Assembly: GCF_029626035.1 (NCBI RefSeq)
Contig: NZ_JARUBE010000003.1
Coordinates: 372,001 to 436,000 of the forward strand
Source: Micromonospora sp. WMMD980
Lineage (GTDB): Bacteria; Actinomycetota; Actinomycetes; Mycobacteriales; Micromonosporaceae
DNA length: 64,000 nt
Reading direction: 5' to 3'
Shown here: positions 17,820-25,524 of the stretch, piece after piece
How the letters are laid out: every line of letters begins with the position of its first letter
Position numbering within the stretch: position 1 is the first letter of the stretch
Made by a program: the position numbers and the translations under genes
The notes under the pieces: model-generated
The model's input: the letters and a program-made list of their open reading frames with translations, nothing else
Told to the model about the DNA's origin: nothing
Database searches by the model: none

Positions 17820-20564
17820 CTAGCTGTCGCCGCCGGTCTCGCCTACCGGGGCCGCATTCACGTCGTCCAGCGCGTACTTGCGGGCGGCGTCCGCCGGCAC
17901 CTGGGCCGGCACGGTGCCGCGCAGGGCGAGCTGGCGCAGCGTGGCGACGGCGACCGACTCGGCGTCCACGTGGAAGTGGCGGCGCAACGCGTGGCGGGTG
18001 TCCGACATGCCGAAACCGTCGGTGCCGAGCGAGGTGTAGTCGCCGGGCACCCAGCGGGCGATCAGGTCCGGCACCGCGCGCATCCAGTCGCTGACCGCGA
18101 CCTTCGGCCCCTCGGCGTCGGCCAGCTTCCGCTGGACGTACGGCACCCGCTGCTCCTCGCCCGGGTTGAGCAGGTTGTGCTCCTCGCACTCCACCGCGTC
18201 GCGGCGCAGCTCGGTCCAGGACGTCACCGACCACACGTCGGCGGCCACGCCCCAGTCCTCGGCGAGCAGCTGCTGCGCCTTGAGCGCCCACTGCATGCCG
18301 GTGCCGGAGGCGAGGATGTTCGCCTTCGGCGCGTCGCCCTCGACCTGCGGGGCCGGGGAGTAGCGGTAGATGCCCTTGAGGATGCCCTCGGCGTCCACGC
18401 CCTCCGGCTCGGCCGGCTGGAAGATCGGCTCGTTGTAGACGGTGAGGTAGTAGAAGACGTTCTCCTGCGCCTCGCCGTACATCCGGTGCAGGCCGTTCTC
18501 CAGGATGTGCGCCAGCTCGAACGCGAACGCCGCGTCGTACGCGACCACCGCCGGGTTGGTGGCGGCGAGCAGCAGCGAGTGACCGTCCTCGTGCTGGAGG
18601 CCCTCGCCGTTGAGCGTGGTGCGGCCGGCGGTGGCGCCGAGCACGAAGCCGCGCGCCATCTGGTCGGCGGCCGCCCAGAACCCGTCGCCGGTGCGCTGGA
18701 ACCCGAACATCGAGTAGAAGATGTACATCGGGATCATCGGCTCGCCGTGCGTGGCGTACGACGTGCCGGCGGCGGTGAACGAGGCGACCGAGCCGGCCTC
18801 GTTGATCCCCTCGTGCAGGATCTGCCCGGTCGTCGACTCCTTGTAGGACAGGAACAGCTCCCGGTCGACCGAGGTGTACCGCTGGCCGTGCGGCGAGTAG
18901 ATCTTCTGGGTCGGGAAGAGCGAGTCCATGCCGAAGGTGCGGGCCTCGTCCGGGATGATCGGCACCCAGCGCTTGCCGAACTCCTTGTCCTTCATCACGT
19001 CCTTGAGCAGGCGGACGAAGGCCATCGTGGTGGCCACCTTCTGCTTGCCCGACCCGCGCTTGACGTCGGCGAACCGCTCGCTGCCCGGGATGGTCAGCCG
19101 CTTGGGCGCGGTGGTGCGCGACGGGAGGAAACCGCCGAGCTGGCGACGCCGCTCGCGCAGGTACTCCATCTCGTCCGACTTCTCGTCCGGGGTGTAGTAC
19201 GGCGGGAGGTAGGGGTTCTCCTCCAGCTGCTTGTCGGGGATGTCGAGGTAGAGCCGGTCGCGGAACAGCTTCAGGTCGTCCAGCGTCAGCTTCTTCATCT
19301 GGTGCGTGGCGTTGCGGCCCTCGAAGTGCGAGCCGAGCGTCCAGCCCTTGATGGTCTTGGCGAGGATGACGGTCGGCTGACCGGTGTGCTCCATCGCCGC
19401 CTTGTAGGCCGCGTAGAGCTTGCGGTAGTCGTGGCCGCCCCGCTTGAGGTTCCAGATCTCGTCGTCGCTCAGGTGCTCGACCATCCTGCGGGTGCGCGGG
19501 TCGCGGCCGAAGAAGTGCTCCCGGACGTACGCCCCGGACTCCGCCTTGTAGGTCTGGTAGTCACCGTCGGGCGTGGTGTTCATCAGGTTGACCAGCGCGC
19601 CGTCGGTGTCCGCGGCGAGCAGCGGGTCCCACTCGCGGCCCCAGACCACCTTGATGACGTTCCAGCCGGCGCCCCGGAAGAACGCCTCCAGCTCCTGCAT
19701 GACCTTGCCGTTGCCGCGGACCGGCCCGTCCAGCCGCTGGAGGTTGCAGTTGATCACGAAGGTGAGGTTGTCCAGCTCCTCGCGCGCGGCCACGCCGATC
19801 GCGCCGAGCGACTCGACCTCGTCCATCTCGCCGTCGCCGAGGAACGCCCAGACGTGCTGCTGGGAGGTGTCCTTGATGCCCCGGTGGTGCAGGTAGCGGT
19901 TGAACCGCGCCTGGTAGATGGCGTTCAACGGGCCGAGACCCATGGAGACGGTGGGGAACTCCCAGAAGTCGGGCATCAACCGCGGGTGCGGGTAGGAGGG
20001 CAGCGAGCCGGCGCGGTGCGACAGCTCCTGCCGGAACCCGTCGAGCTGGTCGGCGCTCAGCCGGCCCTCCAGGAAGGCCCGCGCGTACATGCCGGGGGAG
20101 GCGTGCCCCTGGTAGTAGATCTGGTCGCCGCCGCCCGGGTGCTCCTTGCCCCGGAAGAAGTGGTTGAAGCCCACCTCGTAGAGCGACGCGGAGCTGGCGA
20201 ACGTGGAGATGTGGCCGCCCACGCCGATCTCCGGGCGCTGCGCCCGGTGCACCAGCATGGCGGCGTTCCAGCGGATGTACGCCCGCAGCCGCCGCTCGAT
20301 GTGCTCGTCACCGGGGAACCACGGCTCCCGCTCCGGCGGAATGGTGTTGATGTAGTCGGTGGTGGTCAGGGAGGGCACCCCGACCTGGCGCTCACGGGCC
20401 CGCTCCAGCAGGCGAAGCATGACGTACCGGGCGCGCTTGGTTCCGCGCTCGTCGATGACACCGTCGAGCGACTCGACCCATTCGCTGGTCTCTTCAGGGT
20501 CGATGTCCGGAAGCTGGCTCGGCAGACCAGCGGTGATCACCGGGCGCTTGCGTTCCGTAGCCAC
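17820..20564 (-). CDS. aceE: pyruvate dehydrogenase E1 component, homodimeric type
   Basis: 914 aa, full length for the single-chain E1 that decarboxylates pyruvate with thiamine diphosphate and passes the acetyl group to lipoylated E2. The thiamine-binding motif GDGEMDE begins near residue 260, with [15 protein letters not shown] downstream. The N-terminal part includes [21 protein letters not shown] near residue 117. No E2 or E3 gene adjoins it, as is common for actinobacterial aceE. The gene stands alone between the palindromic repeat and its own promoter region. Confidence 0.97.
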   Translation of the reverse strand: MATERKRPVITAGLPSQLPDIDPEETSEWVESLDGVIDERGTKRARYVMLRLLERARERQVGVPSLTTTDYINTIPPEREPWFPGDEHIERRLRAYIRWNAAMLVHRAQRPEIGVGGHISTFASSASLYEVGFNHFFRGKEHPGGGDQIYYQGHASPGMYARAFLEGRLSADQLDGFRQELSHRAGSLPSYPHPRLMPDFWEFPTVSMGLGPLNAIYQARFNRYLHHRGIKDTSQQHVWAFLGDGEMDEVESLGAIGVAAREELDNLTFVINCNLQRLDGPVRGNGKVMQELEAFFRGAGWNVIKVVWGREWDPLLAADTDGALVNLMNTTPDGDYQTYKAESGAYVREHFFGRDPRTRRMVEHLSDDEIWNLKRGGHDYRKLYAAYKAAMEHTGQPTVILAKTIKGWTLGSHFEGRNATHQMKKLTLDDLKLFRDRLYLDIPDKQLEENPYLPPYYTPDEKSDEMEYLRERRRQLGGFLPSRTTAPKRLTIPGSERFADVKRGSGKQKVATTMAFVRLLKDVMKDKEFGKRWVPIIPDEARTFGMDSLFPTQKIYSPHGQRYTSVDRELFLSYKESTTGQILHEGINEAGSVASFTAAGTSYATHGEPMIPMYIFYSMFGFQRTGDGFWAAADQMARGFVLGATAGRTTLNGEGLQHEDGHSLLLAATNPAVVAYDAAFAFELAHILENGLHRMYGEAQENVFYYLTVYNEPIFQPAEPEGVDAEGILKGIYRYSPAPQVEGDAPKANILASGTGMQWALKAQQLLAEDWGVAADVWSVTSWTELRRDAVECEEHNLLNPGEEQRVPYVQRKLADAEGPKVAVSDWMRAVPDLIARWVPGDYTSLGTDGFGMSDTRHALRRHFHVDAESVAVATLRQLALRGTVPAQVPADAARKYALDDVNAAPVGETGGDS

Positions 20565-20740
20565 AGGCTTTCCCTCGGTTCTGTGTGGGATAGGTCTCTA
20601 GCGCCATCCTGCCCCCTGGTGACGCTCGTCGTCACGTCTGCCTCCCCCAGACGCGACGCTGAACACAGGTACCCGCCGGTAACTTTGTGCGACCGCCGCG
20701 CTCGCCGGCCGTCGGGCGGCAAGCGCCGGGCTGCGGCAGA

Positions 20741-21154
20741 ATGCGCCGTATGCGCAGTGAGGTGATCAGCGTCCGGACCGGTTCCCGGCCCACCGTCCGG
20801 GACATCACGGCCGAGGCCGAGCGGTTCGTCGCCGGGGCCGGCGACGGGCTGCTGCACGTGTTCGTCCCGCACGCCACCGCCGGCCTGGCGATCATCGAGA
20901 CCGGCGCCGGCTCGGACGACGACCTGCTCCGGGCGCTCGACGACCTGCTCCCCACCGACGACAGGTGGCGGCACCGGCACGGCTCGCCCGGGCACGGCCG
21001 CGACCACGTGCTGCCGGCGTTCGTGCCGCCGTACGCCACGCTGCCGGTGCTCGACGGGCGGCTCCAGCTCGGCACCTGGCAGTCGATCTGCCTGGTCGAC
21101 CCGAACGGCGACAACCCGGAGCGCCAGGTCCGCTTCTCGTTCCTGGCCGGCTGA
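20741..21154 (+). CDS. YjbQ/UPF0047 family protein
   Basis: 137 aa (134 if the ATG at 20750 is used). It matches the YjbQ family: VPHATAGLAIIE near residue 46, a His-rich middle region HRHGSPGHGRDH near residue 79, and the signature LQLGTWQSICLVD near residue 110. Members have been annotated as secondary thiamine-phosphate synthases, though their physiological role is unsettled. The His-rich middle is a plausible metal site. The gene is divergent from aceE. Confidence 0.88.
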   Translation: MRRMRSEVISVRTGSRPTVRDITAEAERFVAGAGDGLLHVFVPHATAGLAIIETGAGSDDDLLRALDDLLPTDDRWRHRHGSPGHGRDHVLPAFVPPYATLPVLDGRLQLGTWQSICLVDPNGDNPERQVRFSFLAG

Positions 21155-21196
21155 AGCCGGCCGGGCCGGGGGTCCCGCCCCCGGCCCGGCCGCGTG

Positions 21197-22840
21197 TCAC
21201 GGCCGGACGGTCTCCGTCTCCACCGTCTGCCGGCCCTGGTCGACGCCGGGAGCGGCGGTACGCGCCGCGGCCGGCGGCCGGTCGTACGTCAGGTTCAGCC
21301 CGGGTACCCGATCCTCGATCACGAACCGGGCCCGGGTGTACGCCGGCGCGTCCGGCCGGGTCACGTACGGCAGCACGTCGAAGTCCGCGGTCAGGTCCTT
21401 GGGCGTGATCGTGGTGCGGACGTACCCGCGCAGGTTGTTCTGGAAGCGCAGGTGCGGGTTGAACGCCAGCCACGGGTGCGAGCCGGTCGGCGAGTCGGCG
21501 CCGTCCCCGGTCGAGGTGATCGAGGAGCAGACCAGCTCGCTGCCGACCGTGCGCGAGGTCGGGTCCGCGTAGTCGAGCTTCAGGTCGCTGGCCCAGTGCG
21601 CGTGCACGTCGCCGGTGAGCACGACCGGGTTGCGCACCCCGGCGTTCACCCAGCCCCGGGTGATCCGGTCCCGGGAGGCGACGTACCCGTCCCAGGCGTC
21701 CATGCTGGTGACCGTGAGCGGGCCGGCGTTGTTGTCCCGCTGGGCGAAGAAGACCTGCTGGCCGAGGAGGTCCCAGCGGGCCTCGGAGCGGCGGAAGCCG
21801 TCCAGCAGCCACGCCTCCTGCTCGGCGCCGGTGATGGACCGGGCCGGGTCGGACGCGGCGGCGCAGTCCTTGTAGCCGTCGCCGCATGCCTGGTCGTCGC
21901 GGTACTGCCGAGTGTCGAGCATGTGGAACGTGGCCAACCGGCCCCAGCGCACCCGGCGGTAGAGCTGCATGTCGATGCCGCGCGGGATCGAGGTGCGACG
22001 CAGCGGCATGTTCTCGTAGTACGCCTGGAACGCCGCCGCCCGCCGGGCGGGGAAGTCCGGGTCGGGCGCCTCCGGCACCTCGTCGGCCCAGTTGTTCTCC
22101 ACCTCGTGGTCGTCGAAGACCACCACCCACGGCGCGACGGCGTGCGCCGCCTGCAGGTCGGCGTCGGTCTTGTACTGCGCGTGCCGCTGCCGGTAGTTGG
22201 CCAGCGTGCGGGTCTCCGGCCCCTCGTGGTCGCGCGGGTTGCCGCCGGGCACGGTGTAGGTGTCCTTGGCGTACTCGTACTGGTAGTCGCCGAGGTGCAG
22301 GATCAGTTCCGGCTCGGTCTCGGCCAGCCGCCGGTAGGCGGTGAAGTACCCGTGCTCGTACTGGGAGCAGGAGACGAAGCCCATGGCCAGCGCGGCGGGC
22401 GTCAGCCGGGGCGCCGGCGCGGTGCGGGTGCGGCCGACCGGGGAGAGCCAGCGCTCGGCCCGGAACCGGTAGAAGTACTCCCGCCCGGGGAGCAGGCCGC
22501 CCAGCTCGACGTGCACGCTGTGCGCCGACTCCGGTCGGGCCAGGTGCACGCCGCGCCGCACCACGTGCCGGAAGCGTTCGTCGGCGGCCACCTCCCAGGA
22601 CACCGGCACCACACGCGCCGGCGCGCCGCCCAGGCCGTCCTCAGCCAGCGGCTCCGGGGCGAGCCGGGTCCAGAGCACGACGCCGTCGTGGTCCGGGTCG
22701 CCGGAGGCCACGCCGAGCGTGAACGGGTCGCGTCGCAGTGGGCCGGGCGACGCGGCGGCCGCGAGCGGCAGGCCGCCGACCGCGCCGGCGGCGCCGAGCG
22801 CCGCGCCGCTGAGCAGGATGGTACGTCGGGACAGTGCCAC
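21197..22840 (-). CDS. phoD: Tat-exported alkaline phosphatase D / phosphodiesterase
   Basis: 547 aa. The GTG start follows GGAGGAAACC. The N-terminus ALSRRTILLSGAALGAAGA is a twin-arginine signal, fitting PhoD enzymes, which fold with metals before export. After an N-terminal Ig-like domain the catalytic domain shows the metal motifs GDYQYEYAKD, FDDHEVENNW and GDVHAHWASD. It releases phosphate from esters outside the cell. PhoD genes in actinomycetes are usually under phosphate control; no clear PHO box was identified here. Confidence 0.93.
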   Translation of the reverse strand: MALSRRTILLSGAALGAAGAVGGLPLAAAASPGPLRRDPFTLGVASGDPDHDGVVLWTRLAPEPLAEDGLGGAPARVVPVSWEVAADERFRHVVRRGVHLARPESAHSVHVELGGLLPGREYFYRFRAERWLSPVGRTRTAPAPRLTPAALAMGFVSCSQYEHGYFTAYRRLAETEPELILHLGDYQYEYAKDTYTVPGGNPRDHEGPETRTLANYRQRHAQYKTDADLQAAHAVAPWVVVFDDHEVENNWADEVPEAPDPDFPARRAAAFQAYYENMPLRRTSIPRGIDMQLYRRVRWGRLATFHMLDTRQYRDDQACGDGYKDCAAASDPARSITGAEQEAWLLDGFRRSEARWDLLGQQVFFAQRDNNAGPLTVTSMDAWDGYVASRDRITRGWVNAGVRNPVVLTGDVHAHWASDLKLDYADPTSRTVGSELVCSSITSTGDGADSPTGSHPWLAFNPHLRFQNNLRGYVRTTITPKDLTADFDVLPYVTRPDAPAYTRARFVIEDRVPGLNLTYDRPPAAARTAAPGVDQGRQTVETETVRP

Positions 22841-22979
22841 GGTTTCCTCCCCGGATGCCGGTTCGTCGGCTCCCGGCAGCCTCGCGAGCGGCGATGGCCG
22901 GCAGGTGACACCGAGACGTCCAGGTGGCACTTCCCGCCGAACAGCGCACGCCCCGCACCGGCCTGGAATTCGCGACTGG

Positions 22980-22999
22980 GCTTCTCGGGAAGGAGAAGC
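22980..22999. terminator. small hairpin
   Basis: GCTTCTC and GAGAAGC form a perfect 7-bp stem around the loop GGGAAG, about 30 bp beyond the 3' end of the frameshifted minus-strand gene. There is no T-run, so a terminator role is only suggested by position. Confidence 0.4.
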
Positions 23000-23029
23000 G
23001 CGCGCCGGGCCGGGGCCGCTCGGGGAGGG

Positions 23030-23286
23030 TCAGCCGCGAGGCGCGGCCCAGGCGGTGAAGCGGTCGTCGAGGTGCGCCGGTCGGTGGCCGCCGTCCAGCT
23101 CGGCCAGGTCGTCGGCGGCGGTCTCCCGCAGGTTGACCAGGAACTCTTTCAGCTCGGCCTTGCACTCGCGGTAGCGCGCGAGGAGGGTCAGTTTCGCCGT
23201 CGAGCACGGCCAGACCACCCGCAGGCGCGGCAGCGCCAGGTGGGCCGCGAGGGGACGTGGTCGGCGGGGCCGGGGCGGCGGGCCAT
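23030..23286 (-). pseudogene. small Cys-motif protein gene split by a frameshift
   Basis: The ATG at 23286 overlaps the stop of the upstream gene (TGATG) and opens a frame encoding MARRPGPADHVPSRPTW followed by a CxxCG, which runs into a stop after a further ten codons. From the GTG at 23218 a second frame continues with WPCSTAKLTLLARYRECKAEL to the stop at 23030. Joining the frames with one extra G in the GGG run at 23218-23220 restores CxxCGxxWPC, a motif I recall from small proteins of XRE/DUF397 neighbourhoods. I read this as one gene of about 85 codons with a one-base deletion, either real or a sequencing error. If the deletion is real, the GTG-started 62 aa part could still be translated. 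Confidence 0.65.
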
Positions 23287-23726
23287 CACCCGAGAGCGCC
23301 GACGCGCGGGCGGCGCTGCGACACCGGCGGCGGTGGGGTCAGCACGCGCACCCCGCTCCGCCGCAGGAACAGGCACCGGCGGGCGGTCGCGTTGCCGTCC
23401 GGGCCGAGCTGGTAGACGTCGACCCACCACCAACCGTCGTACGTCGTCCAGTCCAGCACCCGGATCAGCCGGACCCTGATCGGGCGGGCGAACTGCGGCG
23501 ACGCCTCCCGGGTCAGGTGCAGGACGTCGCCGGCGCGCAGCGCGGGCACCTCCGGCCGGCGGCGACGCGGCTCGGTCACCGGCGGCCACCCGGTCGCGGC
23601 AAGAGGGTCGTCGTTGCCGGCGACGACAGCCAGCGCGACGACGGAACACGGTTCGGTCGGACCGGCGGCGGGGCCGGCGTCGGCTCGGGGGTCGAGCTTC
23701 TCTCGGGCACGGCGCGTTCCTCTCAT
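23286..23726 (-). CDS. hypothetical protein of the XRE/DUF397 neighbourhood type
   Basis: 146 aa. The N-terminal 55 residues are Arg/Pro-rich and variable. The C-terminal core (about 55-130) has RAGDVLHLTREASPQF, IRVRLIRVLDWTTYDGWWWVD and a YQLGPDGNA turn, a pattern I recall from small unnamed proteins beside XRE/DUF397 pairs in Micromonosporaceae. No membrane segment is present. The stop overlaps the start of the following frameshifted gene by 1 bp, so the two form one transcription unit, divergent from the XRE gene. No function is known. Confidence 0.7.
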   Translation of the reverse strand: MRGTRRAREKLDPRADAGPAAGPTEPCSVVALAVVAGNDDPLAATGWPPVTEPRRRRPEVPALRAGDVLHLTREASPQFARPIRVRLIRVLDWTTYDGWWWVDVYQLGPDGNATARRCLFLRRSGVRVLTPPPPVSQRRPRVGALG

Positions 23727-23738
23727 CGGGACTGGGAG

Positions 23739-23781
23739 GGGGACCGCCCCGCGCTGGCGCCTGTCGGACGAGGCGGTCCCC
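23739..23781. promoter_or_regulatory. inverted repeat in the leader of the minus-strand pair
   Basis: GGGGACCGCC and GGCGGTCCCC form exact 10-nt arms separated by 23 nt, only about 13 bp upstream of the ATG of the 146 aa gene. In RNA it would place a strong stem just before the start codon; in DNA it could be an operator. Either role is inference. Confidence 0.5.
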
Positions 23782-23947
23782 TGACTGACACGGCCGCCGG
23801 GTCTCGGGTGGTCCCTGCCGGCCGCGCCGTCTACCGAGCACCTTGCCGAGGGTTGCGGGGCAGTAACACCGCGTAGCAGTATGTAATCCAGACATCAGGG
23901 ACGATCGGAGGGGGTGAAAGGATGAATCGAGCTGTCCCCAGCGGGCT

Positions 23948-24670
23948 ATGTCAGAAGCCGGGCACACAGCGGAAAGCGTTGCAGCTCAGATAGGTGTGGA
24001 CCCGAAAACGGTCGCTCGTTGGGTTACGCAGGACCGCATTCCCCAAACTCGGCATCGTGCGAATGTCGCTGAACTACTCCGCCGGGACGCCGAGGAACTT
24101 TGGCCGGACGCGGCGCGGCGGCGTGACCCGAAGTGGTTTCGTCCATGGGCTGAAATCGAGCGCGAGGCGCTGGGGCTGCGGTGGTTCGAGAGTGCAGTCA
24201 TCCCCGGGCTTCTCCAGACTGCCGACTACGCCCGCGCCGTTCTCGCCAGCGGACCCCTTGCAGCGGACGCTGAGGACTTCGTCGAGACTCGGCTACGTCG
24301 GCAATCGGCCGTGCTGGACCGCCCGCGCCCGCCGCTGGTCGTCTTCGTCATCGACGAGGGGGCGCTACGCCGAGGGGCACCCGGTGTCCTCGGCCCGCAG
24401 TTCGACCACCTCGCCGCCCTCGCTCAGCGGCCGAACGTGATGATCCACGTTTTACCCCTGCGCGCCGGGCTGCACCCCGGCCAGGCGGGACCGTTCATCA
24501 TCGCCAGCACGCCCGAGGGGGACGACGTCGGTTACCTCGATGACCAGGCGGCCGGGCGCATCACTAATGACGTTGCTCCGTTGTGGGCGGTTTGGGATAC
24601 CGTGAGGTCGGTCGCGCTGCCGCGAGACCAAACCGTCGAGCTATTGGAAGCACGATCATGGATGATCTGA
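23948..24670 (+). CDS. XRE-type regulator with DUF5753-like effector domain
   Basis: 240 aa. A short helix-turn-helix (TAESVAAQIGVDPKTVARWV, residues 8-27) is followed by a linker and a C-terminal domain of the DUF5753 type (WFESAVIPGLLQTADYARAVL near residue 80, then VIDEGALRR, then MIHVLPLRAGLHPG). Such regulators pair with a DUF397 gene, which here overlaps the 3' end by 13 bp, as in the WhiJ/AbaA-like systems of Streptomyces. An ATG at 23922 with a better ribosome site (GGAGGGGG) lies in another frame and may be the ancestral start, lost by a one-base deletion. Confidence 0.85.
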   Translation: MSEAGHTAESVAAQIGVDPKTVARWVTQDRIPQTRHRANVAELLRRDAEELWPDAARRRDPKWFRPWAEIEREALGLRWFESAVIPGLLQTADYARAVLASGPLAADAEDFVETRLRRQSAVLDRPRPPLVVFVIDEGALRRGAPGVLGPQFDHLAALAQRPNVMIHVLPLRAGLHPGQAGPFIIASTPEGDDVGYLDDQAAGRITNDVAPLWAVWDTVRSVALPRDQTVELLEARSWMI

Positions 24671-24861
24671 CCTGCGCTCAGTGGCGCAAGAGCACACGCA
24701 GCAGTTCCAACGGCGGGGCGTGCGTGGAGGTGGCCGACAATCTTCCCGGCCGCGTTTTCGTCCGAGACACCAAGGACCGCGACGGTGGGACGCTTGTCTT
24801 CCCGCCCGCAGCATGGGCGGGCTTCGTCAATCTGGCGAAGGAGATCGGCCCGCTCGGCTGA
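24658..24861 (+). CDS. DUF397 protein, partner of the XRE regulator
   Basis: 67 aa. The DUF397 signature is clear: QWRKSTRSSSNGGACVEVADN in the first half, then VFVRDTKDRDGGTLVFPP and AWAGFVNLAKE. The ATG start lies inside the last codons of the XRE gene, so translation is coupled. In Streptomyces such small acidic proteins antagonise or modulate the paired helix-turn-helix regulator. No ribosome site is needed if coupling is used. Confidence 0.92.
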   Translation: MDDLTCAQWRKSTRSSSNGGACVEVADNLPGRVFVRDTKDRDGGTLVFPPAAWAGFVNLAKEIGPLG

Positions 24862-24976
24862 CCACAACCACCTGAAGGCCCCTGGCGACCGTGCCGGGGG
24901 CCTTCAGTTTCCCCGGCTCGGGAGCTACGCGGCTTGGATAACCTGGCCGGCGCTCGGCACGTAGTGGAGCAGGTCA

Positions 24977-24999
24977 ATTGTTGATCGGTCACGTACAAT
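24977..24999. promoter_or_regulatory. candidate -10 box and operator for the marR-type gene
   Basis: TACAAT at 24994-24999 is a good -10 hexamer, and the ATG at 25006 follows by only 6 bp, which suggests a leaderless mRNA. ATTGT at 24977-24981 and ACAAT at 24995-24999 form an inverted pair overlapping the hexamer, of the ATTGT-ACAAT kind bound by many MarR proteins. Autorepression is inferred. Confidence 0.5.
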
Positions 25000-25005
25000 G
25001 GCGTC

Positions 25006-25473
25006 ATGGCGACATCCACCACGGCGAGCGGCGACCGGGCCGCCCTGGCCGGGGACGTCGTGCGCCGCATGCTGCATGTCGCCGCCGCGCTGCGGCACCA
25101 GCAGGACGAGGCGATAGCCGCGCTGGGGCTCACCCCGGCGGCCGGCCGGGCGCTGCACGAGCTGGACCCCGACCACCCGTTGCCGGCCCGCGATCTCGCC
25201 GAGCAGCTCGGCTGCGACCGGTCCAACGTGACCGGCTTGGCCGACAGGTTGGAGCAGGCCGGCCTGGTGGAGCGGCACACCGACCCGACCGACCGGCGGC
25301 AGAAGACGCTCGTGGTCACCCCGCGCGGCAGGCAGGTGCGCGACCGGCTCCGCCGGGCGATGTCGGACTCCCGACTGCTCGACGGGCTGAGCGCGGCCGA
25401 GCTGGCCACGCTGCACGAGCTGGTCTGGAAGGTCTCCGACGGAGGGTGCCCCGAGGCGTGCGGGGAGACCTGA
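25006..25473 (+). CDS. MarR-family transcriptional regulator
   Basis: 155 aa winged-helix protein. The DNA-binding core is [32 protein letters not shown] (about residues 58-90), followed by the wing [16 protein letters not shown]. Flanking helices would form the dimer interface. The C-terminus ends with [10 protein letters not shown], giving two cysteines that might be redox active. It lies about 50 bp upstream of the E1 fusion gene on the same strand, so it may regulate that gene as well as itself. Confidence 0.9.
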   Translation: MATSTTASGDRAALAGDVVRRMLHVAAALRHQQDEAIAALGLTPAAGRALHELDPDHPLPARDLAEQLGCDRSNVTGLADRLEQAGLVERHTDPTDRRQKTLVVTPRGRQVRDRLRRAMSDSRLLDGLSAAELATLHELVWKVSDGGCPEACGET

Positions 25474-25524
25474 GCCACGCCGGGCGGAACGTGTCCGACT
25501 GGGCGAGGCGGGCCCGAGTCGGTA

